Shown here in pieces: positions 54,699 through 64,000 of a stretch of 64,000 nt of DNA. The stretch is from positions 3,286,001 to 3,350,000 of the forward strand of contig JAYKYS010000015.1 in NCBI GenBank assembly GCA_036924285.1. The letters are read 5' to 3'. The stretch is from Asterella californica. Lineage: Eukaryota > Streptophyta > Marchantiopsida > Marchantiales > Aytoniaceae. Position numbers and translations under genes: made by a program. Within the stretch, counting starts at the first letter, position 1, and every line of letters begins with the position of its first letter. Under the pieces are notes generated by a model. It ran no database searches and was not told the DNA's origin. It saw only the letters and a list, made by a program, of their open reading frames with translations.

Positions 54699-54977
54699 GT
54701 GAGGAGTTTGTTATTGAAACTGCCATGCCATCATACAAGTCGACATTGTGAAGGTGTGGTGCTGATTTCAGCTCTATGTGACGAAGAAACAAAGAGTCAC
54801 AATGAATCAAAAGTCAATTTTGGATTTTGGAGCTGCCAAGTATCGTCATCGTTGGTGCTATGTTGTGAACTGAAAAATCCTTTGAGACGTGCATGCTTTA
54901 CTTTGTTGGAATGCTTAAGAAACCAGGTTGTGCAACAAGTTGTATTAGGACTCGATTGGTTTATGAATTTTGATTGA
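54699..54977 (+). pseudogene. Doubtful retropepsin remnant
   Basis: A 92-codon frame ends VVLGLDWFMNFD, followed after the stop by AALGHLSVV. This resembles the conserved xILGxDWL end of Ty3/gypsy proteases. Nothing upstream shows a D[ST]G loop and no RT is found downstream, so chance similarity is possible. Confidence 0.25.
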
Positions 54978-56178
54978 GCGGCACTAGGACATCTTTCGGT
55001 TGTAATAAATAGAGTTGTGGAGATTGGATTGACGGGTAGCTAGCATCATTAGAGAGCTATTAAGTCGTGCTTCTAGTGATATGGAGTTATTTTAGTTGAA
55101 TGATACATAACTGAATATTTCAAATAGAGCATTGAGTGATCTGTAATGCAGTTTTCTACAACTTATATATATATTTTAGATCATAACAAGCTTTAACCTT
55201 GAATCGAGAGAGTACAATATCACTTGTGCTATAAGATTATATAGAGAAATATTTGGATTGAAAGATTTAGATTTAGAGCCAACCTATAAGCCACATATCT
55301 CTGCACAAACATACCTAGTATATTCCTAGACAAGAAAAACACATAATACGACAACGATTATCTTGAGAACTTTCAAGAAATTCTCAGAATATTAACAATA
55401 GGAGGACCAAGAAATTGATTGTCACTCACTCGTCCTGAACATCATTCGGGGTTAGTATTAGGAGTGTGTTTTAAACCGCTAATTATGTGAGAAGTAGTTC
55501 AATCATTATTTTAATCCCTTGGGTGAAGTTTGTATAAGCTTAAGGAAAAAGTTACGAGGGCCAAGATCACCGTGAAAGTTCCTACTGCTCTGAGATGCAA
55601 CTGGAGATTATTTTCTGTCATGAAGAAGGACATGGAGTGACCACTGTTTGTTCTCTTATGTGATGACTATAGTGACAAGTCACAACACGGAGACCTGAGT
55701 TCAAGAAGACCGGGGGTATTGAAGGTATTAATGCGTCTGAGAGTATTTTTACCCAATATCAATTTGAAGGATATAAGGTCAAGATAGGAGGTATGTAGTA
55801 TTTAGTTAGAACAAACTTCTAAGGTTTCAAGAGTAGCTGAACCTAGAAGTATAAAGATGTAGAATACATATTAAGCAAAACTAAGCATAATACATAGTAA
55901 AAATTGTAGAAGGAGTATTTAACAGATTTAAATACTCTTGTTGAGTCATTTCCTCCATAGGAATGAGACCTTTTATGCTAAACGGGAAAAAAGGTGAAAA
56001 CCTAATACATTATAAGAGTTGTGCTACTGCAAGGAAAGATAAGAGTGTGTGGAGAAAATAATGTCCATCCAGCACACGAATCAGTACGCTCGAGTCTAAT
56101 GTAACCATCGCATGCTCCTTCTTGTCGATAGCAGTGAGCTTAGCTATCCAAAATGTTCAACAGGTTTATCAAGAACAG

Positions 56179-56515
56179 CTAAGTCTTAACCTTGCTTCTC
56201 AAGTACACTGACTCAGTAGCTGACACACCCACCAAGTCTATATCAACGTCCCACGGTCCAAGTCCTAATGGACTGGTCAGCGATAAGTAACTGCAATAAA
56301 AACATCGCTTTATACAATGAACAGTTTGTCCGCACTTCGAACACGACTCGTGAAATCCAGCAATCTTCTTGTCGCATATGGTGCACCCGTCATAGATACA
56401 AAAATTATCTGATTCATATGCGAGAATCTAAATCTGAATCTGAAAAGCTTTGCTCGTTTTCTATCCGTTCCGGAGCCAGTCGACAACACTCAGCAAATTC
56501 ACGTTTGTCCCGTAT
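56179..56515 (-). pseudogene. Cys-rich, probably zinc-binding protein remnant, unknown family
   Basis: On the minus strand a frame from 56515 to the TGA at 56414 encodes FAECCRLAPERIENEQSFSD followed by SDLDSR. A one-base shift leads to a second frame (56427-56179) with ESDNFCIYDGCTICDKK and ESCSKCGQTVHCIKRCFYC, then a tail ending at TAG 56179. The second frame has eight Cys in CxxC-type spacing (C-x4-C-x2-C, C-x2-C-x5-C-x3-C-x2-C), as in a zinc ribbon or zinc-finger cluster. No ATG starts either part, so this would be an exon or a pseudogene fragment. I do not recognise the family. Confidence 0.4.
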
Positions 56516-56595
56516 TTAGGTGTGAAAAAAATCATTCTCTCCACTACAAAGCATAGCTCTCTCGCTCGTTTATCACATCTCCTCACTCATCTCTC

Positions 56596-56712
56596 CTCAT
56601 GGTAAACACCCGCACCTCACTCGTAGTCTACTTCCGCACCTCACTTGTCACGAGAACAAACATCCGCACCTCGCTCTTCGTCTACACCCACACCTCGCTC
56701 AGGAACAAACAC
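56596..56712. repeat. Short imperfect tandem repeat CCGCACCTCGCTCGT
   Basis: About four copies of a CCGCACCTC(A/G)CT motif are spaced 20-30 bases apart, with AACA or TAC between them. Confidence 0.55.
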
Positions 56713-57128
56713 CCGGACCACTGTTCGGAGAGAAATATCTGAAAACCTGCTTGATTTACGTCTTCTTTTACATTTCTACGGACGATTATATTATTCACCA
56801 GACGACAGCCGTTTTATTATTAAGGTGGTCAGTTTTATTCCGGTAAATATTTTTTCGGTCATTTGCATTTCAGGCTGGTTGTAAATCCTGTGTCTTTTCT
56901 TCCTTGAAACTTTTCTTTCACATGATTTTTAAACTTGAACGTAAGTGGAAACCGACGATTTGACATTTCAGTCTTCAACGGTTCCGGGAAGATGGCTGTG
57001 CTCATGCGTGTCGTCCGACAGTCCCAAGAAGTTACAAGTCTATTTCTGAAAACCCTAGTTTTCACAACGGAACCTTGTCCTTCAGAAATTGACAGAGTAC
57101 CGGAAATATCCAAAACCTGCCGGAACGT

Positions 57129-59144
57129 TGTCAAGGAGAGTCCTTCTCAGGAAGGGCGGGTCTTCTGGCTGTGATAGATCGCGAGATAGAAATAGAGATT
57201 GTATACCAAGACAAGAGCCAAGCAAGAGATCGCAACAGCTGAAGTCAATCACAGTGACTATGACTATAGATCACTTACTAATCAACAGATCAAGTCTCAA
57301 GTCTCAGGAGACAGATCCACCTTCAGACACAACAGATAGGAGAATACTGAACTCACGATGCTTTATTTCTCTTCCAAACACACTCAATAGTCCTCCACAT
57401 ATATCAATTTACAACCTATCTCTACTCAACTCCTTACGTTGATCACCGCAGATGTCAAACAGCAAATTCCTACTCAACTAGTATTTTCTCCAGCAGATTT
57501 CTCTCCAGAACCTACAACCGATGAAGATTTGAAACTCCAACGCCTTGTAGCCCTCCCTACGACAGCTTCAGCACTGAAATTTCTCAAGAAACTTGACCTT
57601 CTCAGTCTCAGTTCCAGTCCCTCCGCTCAACTAATGCTCTCTTTCCACCAAATTCGCCTCAACTCAAGTCTGGTAGGTGAAATTCAGACCCCAAACTCCT
57701 AATCTTTTCTCTGCGTCAACCTCCCAACTCAAAACTATCAAGAATTTAATCCAGCGTCAATCAAGAGTCCCTTGCAGATTATCAAAACATTCTCCTTCAA
57801 TAAAACTGCCTCCTGTCCGATCAGAAGAAATTCTGCTTTCAAACTGCTCTCAATCCCCCAAATACTTGTCCGTCCCTCTGTCGCGATCACCCCAATTCCT
57901 CAATTCAGTTCTGTCTGAAAAAATTGATCTCCCTCAGCCTCCAAGCTTCCCCTTCCGCTTCAGCTCCCAGCTCTCTATAGAAAAAAATCTCCTCAAAAAG
58001 TGTCCCCCGATCTTCAGCCGTCGCAGGTACTTAACCTAAAAGCTAAGGGTCCAGCTTAAGCTGCCCCCCTGCTGTCCTTATAAGCACAGTCGCTTATCAC
58101 AAGCAGGCCCCCAGCTTAAGCTGCCCCCTTACTGTCCTTACGTACAAAACTCTTCTTTCGAAACTGACTCTCTTTTAAATAAAAGTACACAGCTATCTCT
58201 GTAAAGCAGACTCCTTCACTGTAAAATGCCACACTGCTTCCCTCGCCATTGCTAAACCGACTCGATGGATAAATAACAGATTGACAAAAGTTTCCCGTGC
58301 CCTTGATGCCATCTTGATGCCACCCTGAATATACTACAAGCCATCCAATGTAGGCCGAAGCCCTAACACTTATGAGGCTGCCCCACAGGGCTTACAGCCC
58401 CCCCATATGCGCACCAGGTATCTCCCATAGTATATTCAGGATGGCATGCGGAGGCTTAGGCCAGGAAGCCCACGATTAAGGGAGATACCGGTCTCCCGCC
58501 CCTAGATATGCAGGACATGGTTGCACACCCAACATAGACTCCCATCCGGGAGGCCAACATGCCAGAATAGGAACCCAAGGCCAGGGGGATTTGATCCTGA
58601 GACCTCCTCCTCCCTAGACAGGCGCCCTATCACTGGGATGGCCTTGAGTTCCGTTCGTAACAGTTAAATTTTTTGTACACATGCTTTTACAAAGAAGTTT
58701 ACCTGTAAAGTCTTTACTAGCCTTTCCTACTCTAACTTCACTATACAACTCCGTTTTTAATGAATAAAGAGTCAAAATTATAGTACTTGTGAACACCTAC
58801 ACGCTCACGCTATCAGATTCTGAGTTTGAGCCACGAGCTAAAATCGACAGATTTCCCTCTTTCATGCATTTCTTAGTCTAAACCCCGTACTAACTACTAC
58901 TTAAAACACTTTCTGTCGAAACTGGAAGCACAAAGTCGCTCTCCTCGCCGAGCTCTGCATTCTGATGCTCTTCGACCTCTTTCAAGGTGATATTTCAGTC
59001 TAAGCTAGGGGGCAGCTTATCAAGCATGGCCCCAGCTTAGCTCCTGCCCAGCTTGATAAGCTAGGGCGCAGCTTCCCGAACAAATGCAGGTTGAGTGTCT
59101 TCTGAAGTTCCATTTCCGCACCTTGAACGTCATGCATTACGACA
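57129..59144 (-). repeat. D 3' LTR
   Basis: The repeat is 2016 bp. On the minus strand it starts TGTCGTAATG and ends CTTGACA. It has the tRNA-like module (about 58285-58643) and an AATGAATAAAGAG block near 58757, both shared with C. It lacks the C minisatellite. The first and last parts have little similarity to C. Confidence 0.8.
58579..58643 (-). repeat. tRNA-derived module in the D LTR
   Basis: On the minus strand it reads GGCCATCCCAGTGATAGGGC at its start and GGATCAAATCCCCCTGGCC at its end. The B-box-like GGATCAAATCC is closer to the Pol III consensus than in C. The hairpin-rich body and closing inverted repeat follow to about 58300. Confidence 0.5.
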
Positions 59145-59161
59145 TTCACCCCCTCCAAACC
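59145..59161 (-). promoter_or_regulatory. D polypurine tract
   Basis: Minus-strand GGTTTGGAGGGGGTGAA abuts the LTR start, almost identical to C. Confidence 0.8.
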
Positions 59162-59193
59162 TGCACATCCTCCGGTATGTGCCAACTTTTCCA

Positions 59194-59601
59194 CTAGTCT
59201 CCAAGGTTCTCTAAATCGTCGTCGTCTTCTTCAACGTTCACTTCGTCTTCTTCGGATAGCAGATCTGCTTCGGCATCCATCGTCTGATCTGACTCTAGAA
59301 ATTCGCCTAGCTCAACGGATTCTCCACTTCTTCTGAACAACTTGATCCGCTTGCCAGCAACAGGAAGTCTTAGATGTGTACCATCAAGCTCCTTTAAAGA
59401 ATAAGTAGCATTCTGATACACTTCTAAGACAACATACGGACCAAACCACCTCCTAGAAAATTTCCGAACTGTAGAGTGCTGATTCTCTAATGTGCTGTCA
59501 TACACCAAAACCCAATCTTCAGCATGTATGCGCTTCGGCCGGAGCTTATGGGTCTTGTCAAACCTGTCTTTGTTCTTGAGACGGGCCTCTTTTAGCTTCT
59601 G
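59194..59601 (-). pseudogene. D integrase C-terminal domain, after an in-frame TAA
   Basis: The same frame as Pol continues past TAA 59602 with LKEARLKNKDRFDKTHKLRP and DWVLVYDSTLENQHS, then RRWFGPYVV (GPY/F) and LPVAGKRIKLFRRSGE. It ends in an acidic tail rich in Glu and Asp at 59194. In C the matching codon is GCG-CAG, so CAG to TAA or TAG decay is likely. Without readthrough the integrase lacks this domain. Confidence 0.85.
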
Positions 59602-62600
59602 TTATGCCTCTATAAGATCCTCCTCCCTATGTTCTAACTGTCTGATTCGAAGCGCCAGAAGTTGTACACGATCCATTTCTTCCTCCCATGGTAAAGTAGC
59701 CCATGTAGGAAAGTCCTCTTCTGCTGGCATAATCGGCTTCTGACCCAGCATCAGTTCAGTGGGCATGTATCCAGTAGTAGTGCAATGAGTCGACCTGTCA
59801 GCCCACAGAGCAAAAGGAAGCAACCTAGGCCACTGTCTATGCCTACCATCACAAGCCTTTACCAGAGCTTGAACAATCGACGGATGCTCTCTCTCGCTCT
59901 TACCAATCCCTTCCGGATTCATAGCAGTAGTGAGTTTTAGTTTCACTCCGTGTTGGGCGAAGAACTCTTTTGCTTCTGTACCACGTAACTCTCCTCTGTC
60001 TGCACGCAATTTTCCTATAGATCCGTACCTACAAATAATATCTTCAAGAACAAATCTACATATCCCTTCTGTGGCTTTCGTCCTCAGAGCTCGTCCTTCC
60101 ACGAAATTGGAGAGGTCTTCTCGAGCCAACACCAAGTACCTCATACCCCATAACCCAGGAGGCATTGCTACTAAATCAAGAACCCATTGAAAATGGATAC
60201 TGGGCGGATAAGTTGGTACCAGGCCATCCCTGTAACGTACCTTTGAATAAAATTGACAGTGCAGGCATGAGCTTACAAAGTTCACCACATCCTGGTAAAG
60301 CCTTCTCCACCAATATCTCTCCTTCAGTTTTGTATAGGTAGCCCAAGCTCCCCGATGTCCGGCCCACAAGGTGTCATGAAACTCCTTCATCAGCCGTTGC
60401 TTGGTCTGCTGATCGTCTATAACTCGCAAAAGCGCTCCATCTCTTCTCTTTGGACGTTTCCAAAGATATCCATCTCGCAACAAGTAATCGTATGCCTTCC
60501 TCCTTATCTCTCTGAACTCTACATCACTCAAACCGTCCTGTCTGTTCAAAGAACTCAGATAAAATCCAATGTCACGTAATCTTCCCGTGTAGAACTCCTC
60601 TTTGAATGGTAGTGCCTCCAGATCCGAAGTTTGCTGACTACACCAAACATCTCTCTTCTCTTCGTTCTCCACCTCTGCAAACATCTCATCCTCATCTGTG
60701 TAGCGAGCCCTAGACAACATGTCTGCAACTGGATTCTCTTTCCCGGCAATGTGTTTCAGCTCAGGGTTCAAACTCCGGATGTAAGCAATCCATCTCAACA
60801 TTGCTATGTCTGGAGTACTGCAGTTTGCTATCATACCAACCAAGGGTAAACAATCTGTTTCTAAAATCACATGAGCGCCTATCAAGAACTCCCGATCTAC
60901 CTTCATAGCAGTAACAGCTCCCCATAGTTCACGCTTTACTTGAGGATAGTTACGTTGTCTGTCTGTCAAAATTCGGGCTCCAAATCTAGAAACAAACCGC
61001 ATACCATCTGCATCTTCCTGACCAACTGCCCATCCAATCGCCTTTGGACTCGTGTCTACAGTTAGTATCACAGGCCTTCCTCTCTGATAGTTAAGTCTCC
61101 TTAGTATGGGTGGAGACTTCAGAATCTCCTTCAGCCGTTCCATTGTCTCATGATGCTCTTGCCGCCAAGTAAACCTCTTCCCTTTTCTCAGAAGCGCATA
61201 CAAAGGCTCGGCAATGTGTGCATAATGAGGAATACTCACGCGAAAGAACACACAAGCTCCTAAGAAACGTCGAACCTCAGTGATATTCGTACAGTCTGCT
61301 ATCCTTGCTATAGCATCTACCTTCTCTGGGTTCGGTCTTCTTCCAAATGTGCCACACAAATGACCAACCACCATAATCTCTAACATCCCAAAACGAGACT
61401 TAGTACCTGATAGAGTGAGATGTACCTCCTCCAGACGTGTTAGAATCCTATCCACGTCGTGAATATGATCAGCAATAAACTTCCTGCAACCATTGGAAGT
61501 CACATTCTCATCCTTGTCTTCCACCGGACAGCCTTTCATGGGAATGTCATCCAGAAATGGGATAGTGATCTCAGGTACAAATTCTCGCAACACCTTATGC
61601 ATCGCGTTCTGCATATGTGCTACTGAGTTTGTTGCTCCCTGAGGAAGAGTGCACATCCGCATCAATCCCAAGGGCGTGCGCATGATAGTCAAGTCTCTAC
61701 TCTCCAAGGCAAGTTGAAACTGATCATAACCCGAAAACAAATCTCCAATAGAATAGACAGACCTCCCAGCAAACGCCTCAGCTACCTCATCAACCACAGG
61801 TCCTGTTCCCACGTTCCGAATCGTGATGTTGTTGGCAGGCTGCAAGTCTTGGATAAAGCGCAAAGCTCCTGACTTCTTAGGCACCGTGAACCATCGGCTG
61901 GAATACGGAGCCATGGAAGGCTCGAGGATACCCATCTGCATCTTCTCCTTCAATAGCTCAATGAGCTTTGGCAGCAAGGCACGAGGGACTGGAATCGGCT
62001 TCAAGTCCCAAGACACATGAGGTACAGTGAAGATAACCATCGGAGCTATCACACTAGGATCCACACAACCAATTTCTTCAGCTGAAAAAGAAAATGCTCT
62101 ACCATGACTGACAATCATCTGTTCAAAAATCTTCTTTTCTACTTCAGTCAAGAAACCACCCCCTCCTATCTGGAGTTGTTCGAGTGTTTCCTGAGTAAAC
62201 TGATGTCCTATTCGTCTAGGATTTCTGAGTACAGGCTCAGTGGTGGCTAACTTCATCTGCTGTTGCGAATCAACAGGCAATTGGGTCGCCACAGGCTTCA
62301 CCTTCCTTGCTACAGCTTTATATTTGGCGTGTACTTCTGCTTCATGACGAGAGCCGCACCAGCAGACTGCATCCTTCCATTCATTCTCCAGTCTCGGATG
62401 AGGACGGTATCGCAAGTACGAGACAATCTCCTCATAGACTTTAGGAGAATGGATGGGGATCACCACCCTACCTCCCAACTGTTCTTCCATTCTACCTACT
62501 TCATCTAGCCAACGAACAAAAGATTGTACACCGATAAACTCTTGATACACACCAGAAATCATTTCATTTTCCTCCAGAGCTCCTATACAGCGCAGATCAG

Positions 62601-62843
62601 CTATACGTCTCTCCACCTGCCTCCTACTTCTTTCAGTAAGATCTTCTACTCTTGTAAATTCACTCCAATCCTCACAACTCAAACTCAACAAACCAGATCT
62701 CCAACTTGGTACTCTATATACATTCTCAGAACCTCGAGCAGCCTCCTCATTAGTCTCCTGTGATCCCTTGGGCTGCTCAGACGGGATCATAGTAGTCTTT
62801 GATCCTTCACTCTTGTCTTCCCGCTCTACAAGAGTGGGTTCTA
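59602..62843 (-). CDS. D Pol: novel N-terminal domain, RT, RNase H, integrase
   Basis: The 1062-codon frame is counted from an ATG at 62790 but open back to the frameshift site (FLEPTLVEREDKS). About residues 1-195 are the uncharacterised domain (WSEFTRVEDLTERSRRQVER, VVIPIHSPKVYEEIVSYL, AVCWCGSRHEAEVHAKY). RT: LEPSMAPYSSRWFTVPKKSG, SIGDLFSGYDQFQLA, PFLDDIPMKG near 410. RNase H: VILTVDTSPKAIGWAVG. Integrase: HDTLWAGHRGAW with CLHCQF, then WVLDLVAMP, RADRGELRG and KSEREHPSI for the DDE triad. All catalytic residues are present. Expression would be by -1 frameshifting from Gag-Pro. The TAA at 59602 cuts off the C-terminal module. Confidence 0.92.
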
Positions 62844-62850
62844 AAAACCC
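62808..62850 (-). promoter_or_regulatory. D -1 frameshift element at the Pro/Pol junction
   Basis: Minus strand: GGGTTTT (62850-62844) in register G GGT TTT, directly before the TAG stop (62843-62841). A 7-nt spacer TAGAACC follows, then a perfect 9-bp stem CACTCTTGT / ACAAGAGTG (62836-62828 and 62816-62808) around the loop AGAGCGGGAAG. The -1 frame is open into Pol. Relative to C, one C-G pair is T-A and the G-U pair is T-A. Confidence 0.9.
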
Positions 62851-63998
62851 TTACCTCTACAAATAGGGGAGTCCCTCAAGGTCTGTCTGTTTCGCTCGTG
62901 GTTTGACCGAACAGTCAGAAATTGAACAGAACGTCTGTCATCAGGACTACGGATCCTAGCAAAGTGTGACCCATCGTCCATCACTTTGGTCTCCATGCGC
63001 ACTGCAGTGATATAGGGTTGACCAAGAATGACTGGATACGAAACAGAAGATTGCACAAAAAAGTGTTGATCTACTTCTACATCACCTATCCTCACTCTCA
63101 CGTTAGGACAGGCTCCGTACAACTCTCCCTTCTGGTTGTTAGCAGCACGCAGTACCCATCCATGATTCAGCTCGATAGGCCACAGTCCTCTCTCATATAT
63201 CTCTCGTGACATGATATTGATTTCGGATCCGTGGTCAACTAAAGCAGCAATAGGTTCAGGCAAACTCCCAAGACGTACCCGTGTGGCAGTTGTAGCACGA
63301 GCCCAATGCCTCTTCTTGAAGTCACTGTCAACCGTTGGACTCTCCCCATCAGCTTCATCATCATCAGCTTCAATAGTGCTAGTTCCAGCAACTAACGCCT
63401 CCTGCTGGTACCTCCTGTCTCCAGTCTCCTGAAAATGTACCTTCCCAAACTCCACATCATTTACAGAAGCTCCTATCACATCTATCATTTGGCTCTCTAC
63501 CTGCTCGGATATGACTTGCCTCTTCCGCTTGATGACATCAATAATCAGCTCATGAAACTCTCTCTTTGCGATGCCAAGAACTTCTCGAAGCGAAAACTCA
63601 ACCCGTGCATCTAATATCCTCTGCTCCAGAATGCTTTTAAGATCAGTGGAGGTCTCAATATCTGCAGCCAGCTTGTAAGCAGGTCCTTTCCCTTTCTCTT
63701 GAGCAGTGAACCTTCTGCCAGCAGTTGTTGGTTCCTGCTGTTGTCTCTGTACGTCCTCCATTGGACCTGGAGCAGGTGGTGGAGTCTGTGAGGTAGACGG
63801 AACATCCTCTGGAGGAGCTGCACGTCTTCTAGTGACCCTCCGTCCCTGTCCCTCTCTAGTCTCCTCTGGATTCTCAGTTTCAAGCTCAGAGGCATCTCGT
63901 CACCTCTTCTCCTCTACAGAAGCGTCCTGCCAATGAACATGCTTATCTACGTCCAAGAAAGCTTTAATGGACGATGTATCTACGGGATCTTTCCACCC
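62841..63998 (-). pseudogene. D Gag-Pro, C-terminal part with retropepsin (cut by window)
   Basis: The frame enters the window at GWKDPVDTSSIKAFL, has one TGA at 63900-63902 (between EEKR and RDAS, an Arg context), and is open from there to TAG 62841. A Pro/Ser/Gln-rich linker precedes the conserved YKLAADIETSTDLKSILEQR and VLGIAKREFHELIIDVIKRK. The protease loop is AALVDHGSEINIMSREIY, and the later YPVILGQPYI is well kept. The end (RGKGF then stop) is the slippery site for entry into Pol. Gag proper lies outside the window. Confidence 0.85.
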
Positions 63999-64000
63999 TG

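Larger units (their letters stand above)
54310..57128. other. Right flanking region, AT-rich, no complete gene
   Basis: It lies between LTR3 and element D. It holds a doubtful retropepsin-like remnant (54699-54977), a Cys-rich remnant on the minus strand (56179-56515) and a short tandem repeat (56596-56712). From 55000 to 56150 I see nothing recognisable. Confidence 0.5.
57129..64000 (-). mobile_element. Element D: Ty3/gypsy retrotransposon, minus strand, truncated by the window
   Basis: The 3' LTR (57129-59144), PPT, Pol and most of Gag-Pro are present. Gag start, PBS and 5' LTR lie beyond 64000. ACGT precedes the element (57125-57128), a candidate half of the 4-bp duplication. The coding part is close to intact, with a single TAA (59602) in Pol and a single TGA (63900) in Gag-Pro. 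Protein similarity to C is high, but much of the LTR differs. Confidence 0.88.

Noticed and set aside
57089..58039. Plus-strand ORFs of 87-120 codons within the D LTR
   Set aside because: They lie within a non-coding LTR read from the other strand and have Ser/Pro/Leu-rich composition without any domain pattern.

Overview
This is a nuclear, plant-type genomic window made almost entirely of LTR retrotransposons nested in one another. There is no bacterial-style gene organisation, rRNA gene, complete host gene or CRISPR array. Two families (A and E) have Athila/Tat-like reverse transcriptases (F-x-DD-F-C) and primer sites resembling the 3' end of tRNA-Asp, and there is a Ty1/copia integrase fragment. 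This points to a streptophyte. A charophyte alga or early-diverging land plant is my guess, not something I can show.

Layout. 1-2520 is AT-rich flank with one weak small-gene candidate. About 3480-54309 is an old, decayed family A array: a 3' internal fragment, an LTR, a second 3' internal fragment, an LTR, a near full-length internal region, and an LTR. Younger elements are inserted into it: B1 (6094-15854, minus) in the first LTR; E (22786-31358, minus) in A gag; a truncated B LTR (32505-34405) beside a copia fragment; a solo B LTR (38021-50528) in the A integrase, itself split by element C (38215-48870, plus); and two inverted B LTR pieces (about 50985-52249). 54310-57128 is a second AT-rich flank. 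57129 to the window end is element D (minus), truncated by the window.

B, C and D form one clade with shared unusual features. Gag and protease lie in one frame. A -1 frameshift then leads into Pol, which starts with an uncharacterised domain of about 170-200 residues before reverse transcriptase. The protease active site reads DHG rather than D[ST]G. At the frame change all three have a slippery heptamer (GGGTTTT in C and D, GGATTTT in B), a 7-nt spacer and a 9-bp stem with an 11-nt loop, and the stem is kept by compensatory changes. This recoding element is the most interesting signal in the window. Insertions of B, C, D and E show 4-bp duplications; those of B, C and D have a CG centre. 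The LTRs of C and D carry a tRNA-derived (SINE-like) module, and those of C a 45-bp minisatellite.

Most coding regions carry stops or frameshifts, so they are pseudogenes or polyprotein remnants. The Pol ORFs of C (1093 codons) and D (1062 codons) are the best preserved. All assignments come from reading the sequence; no database search was possible.
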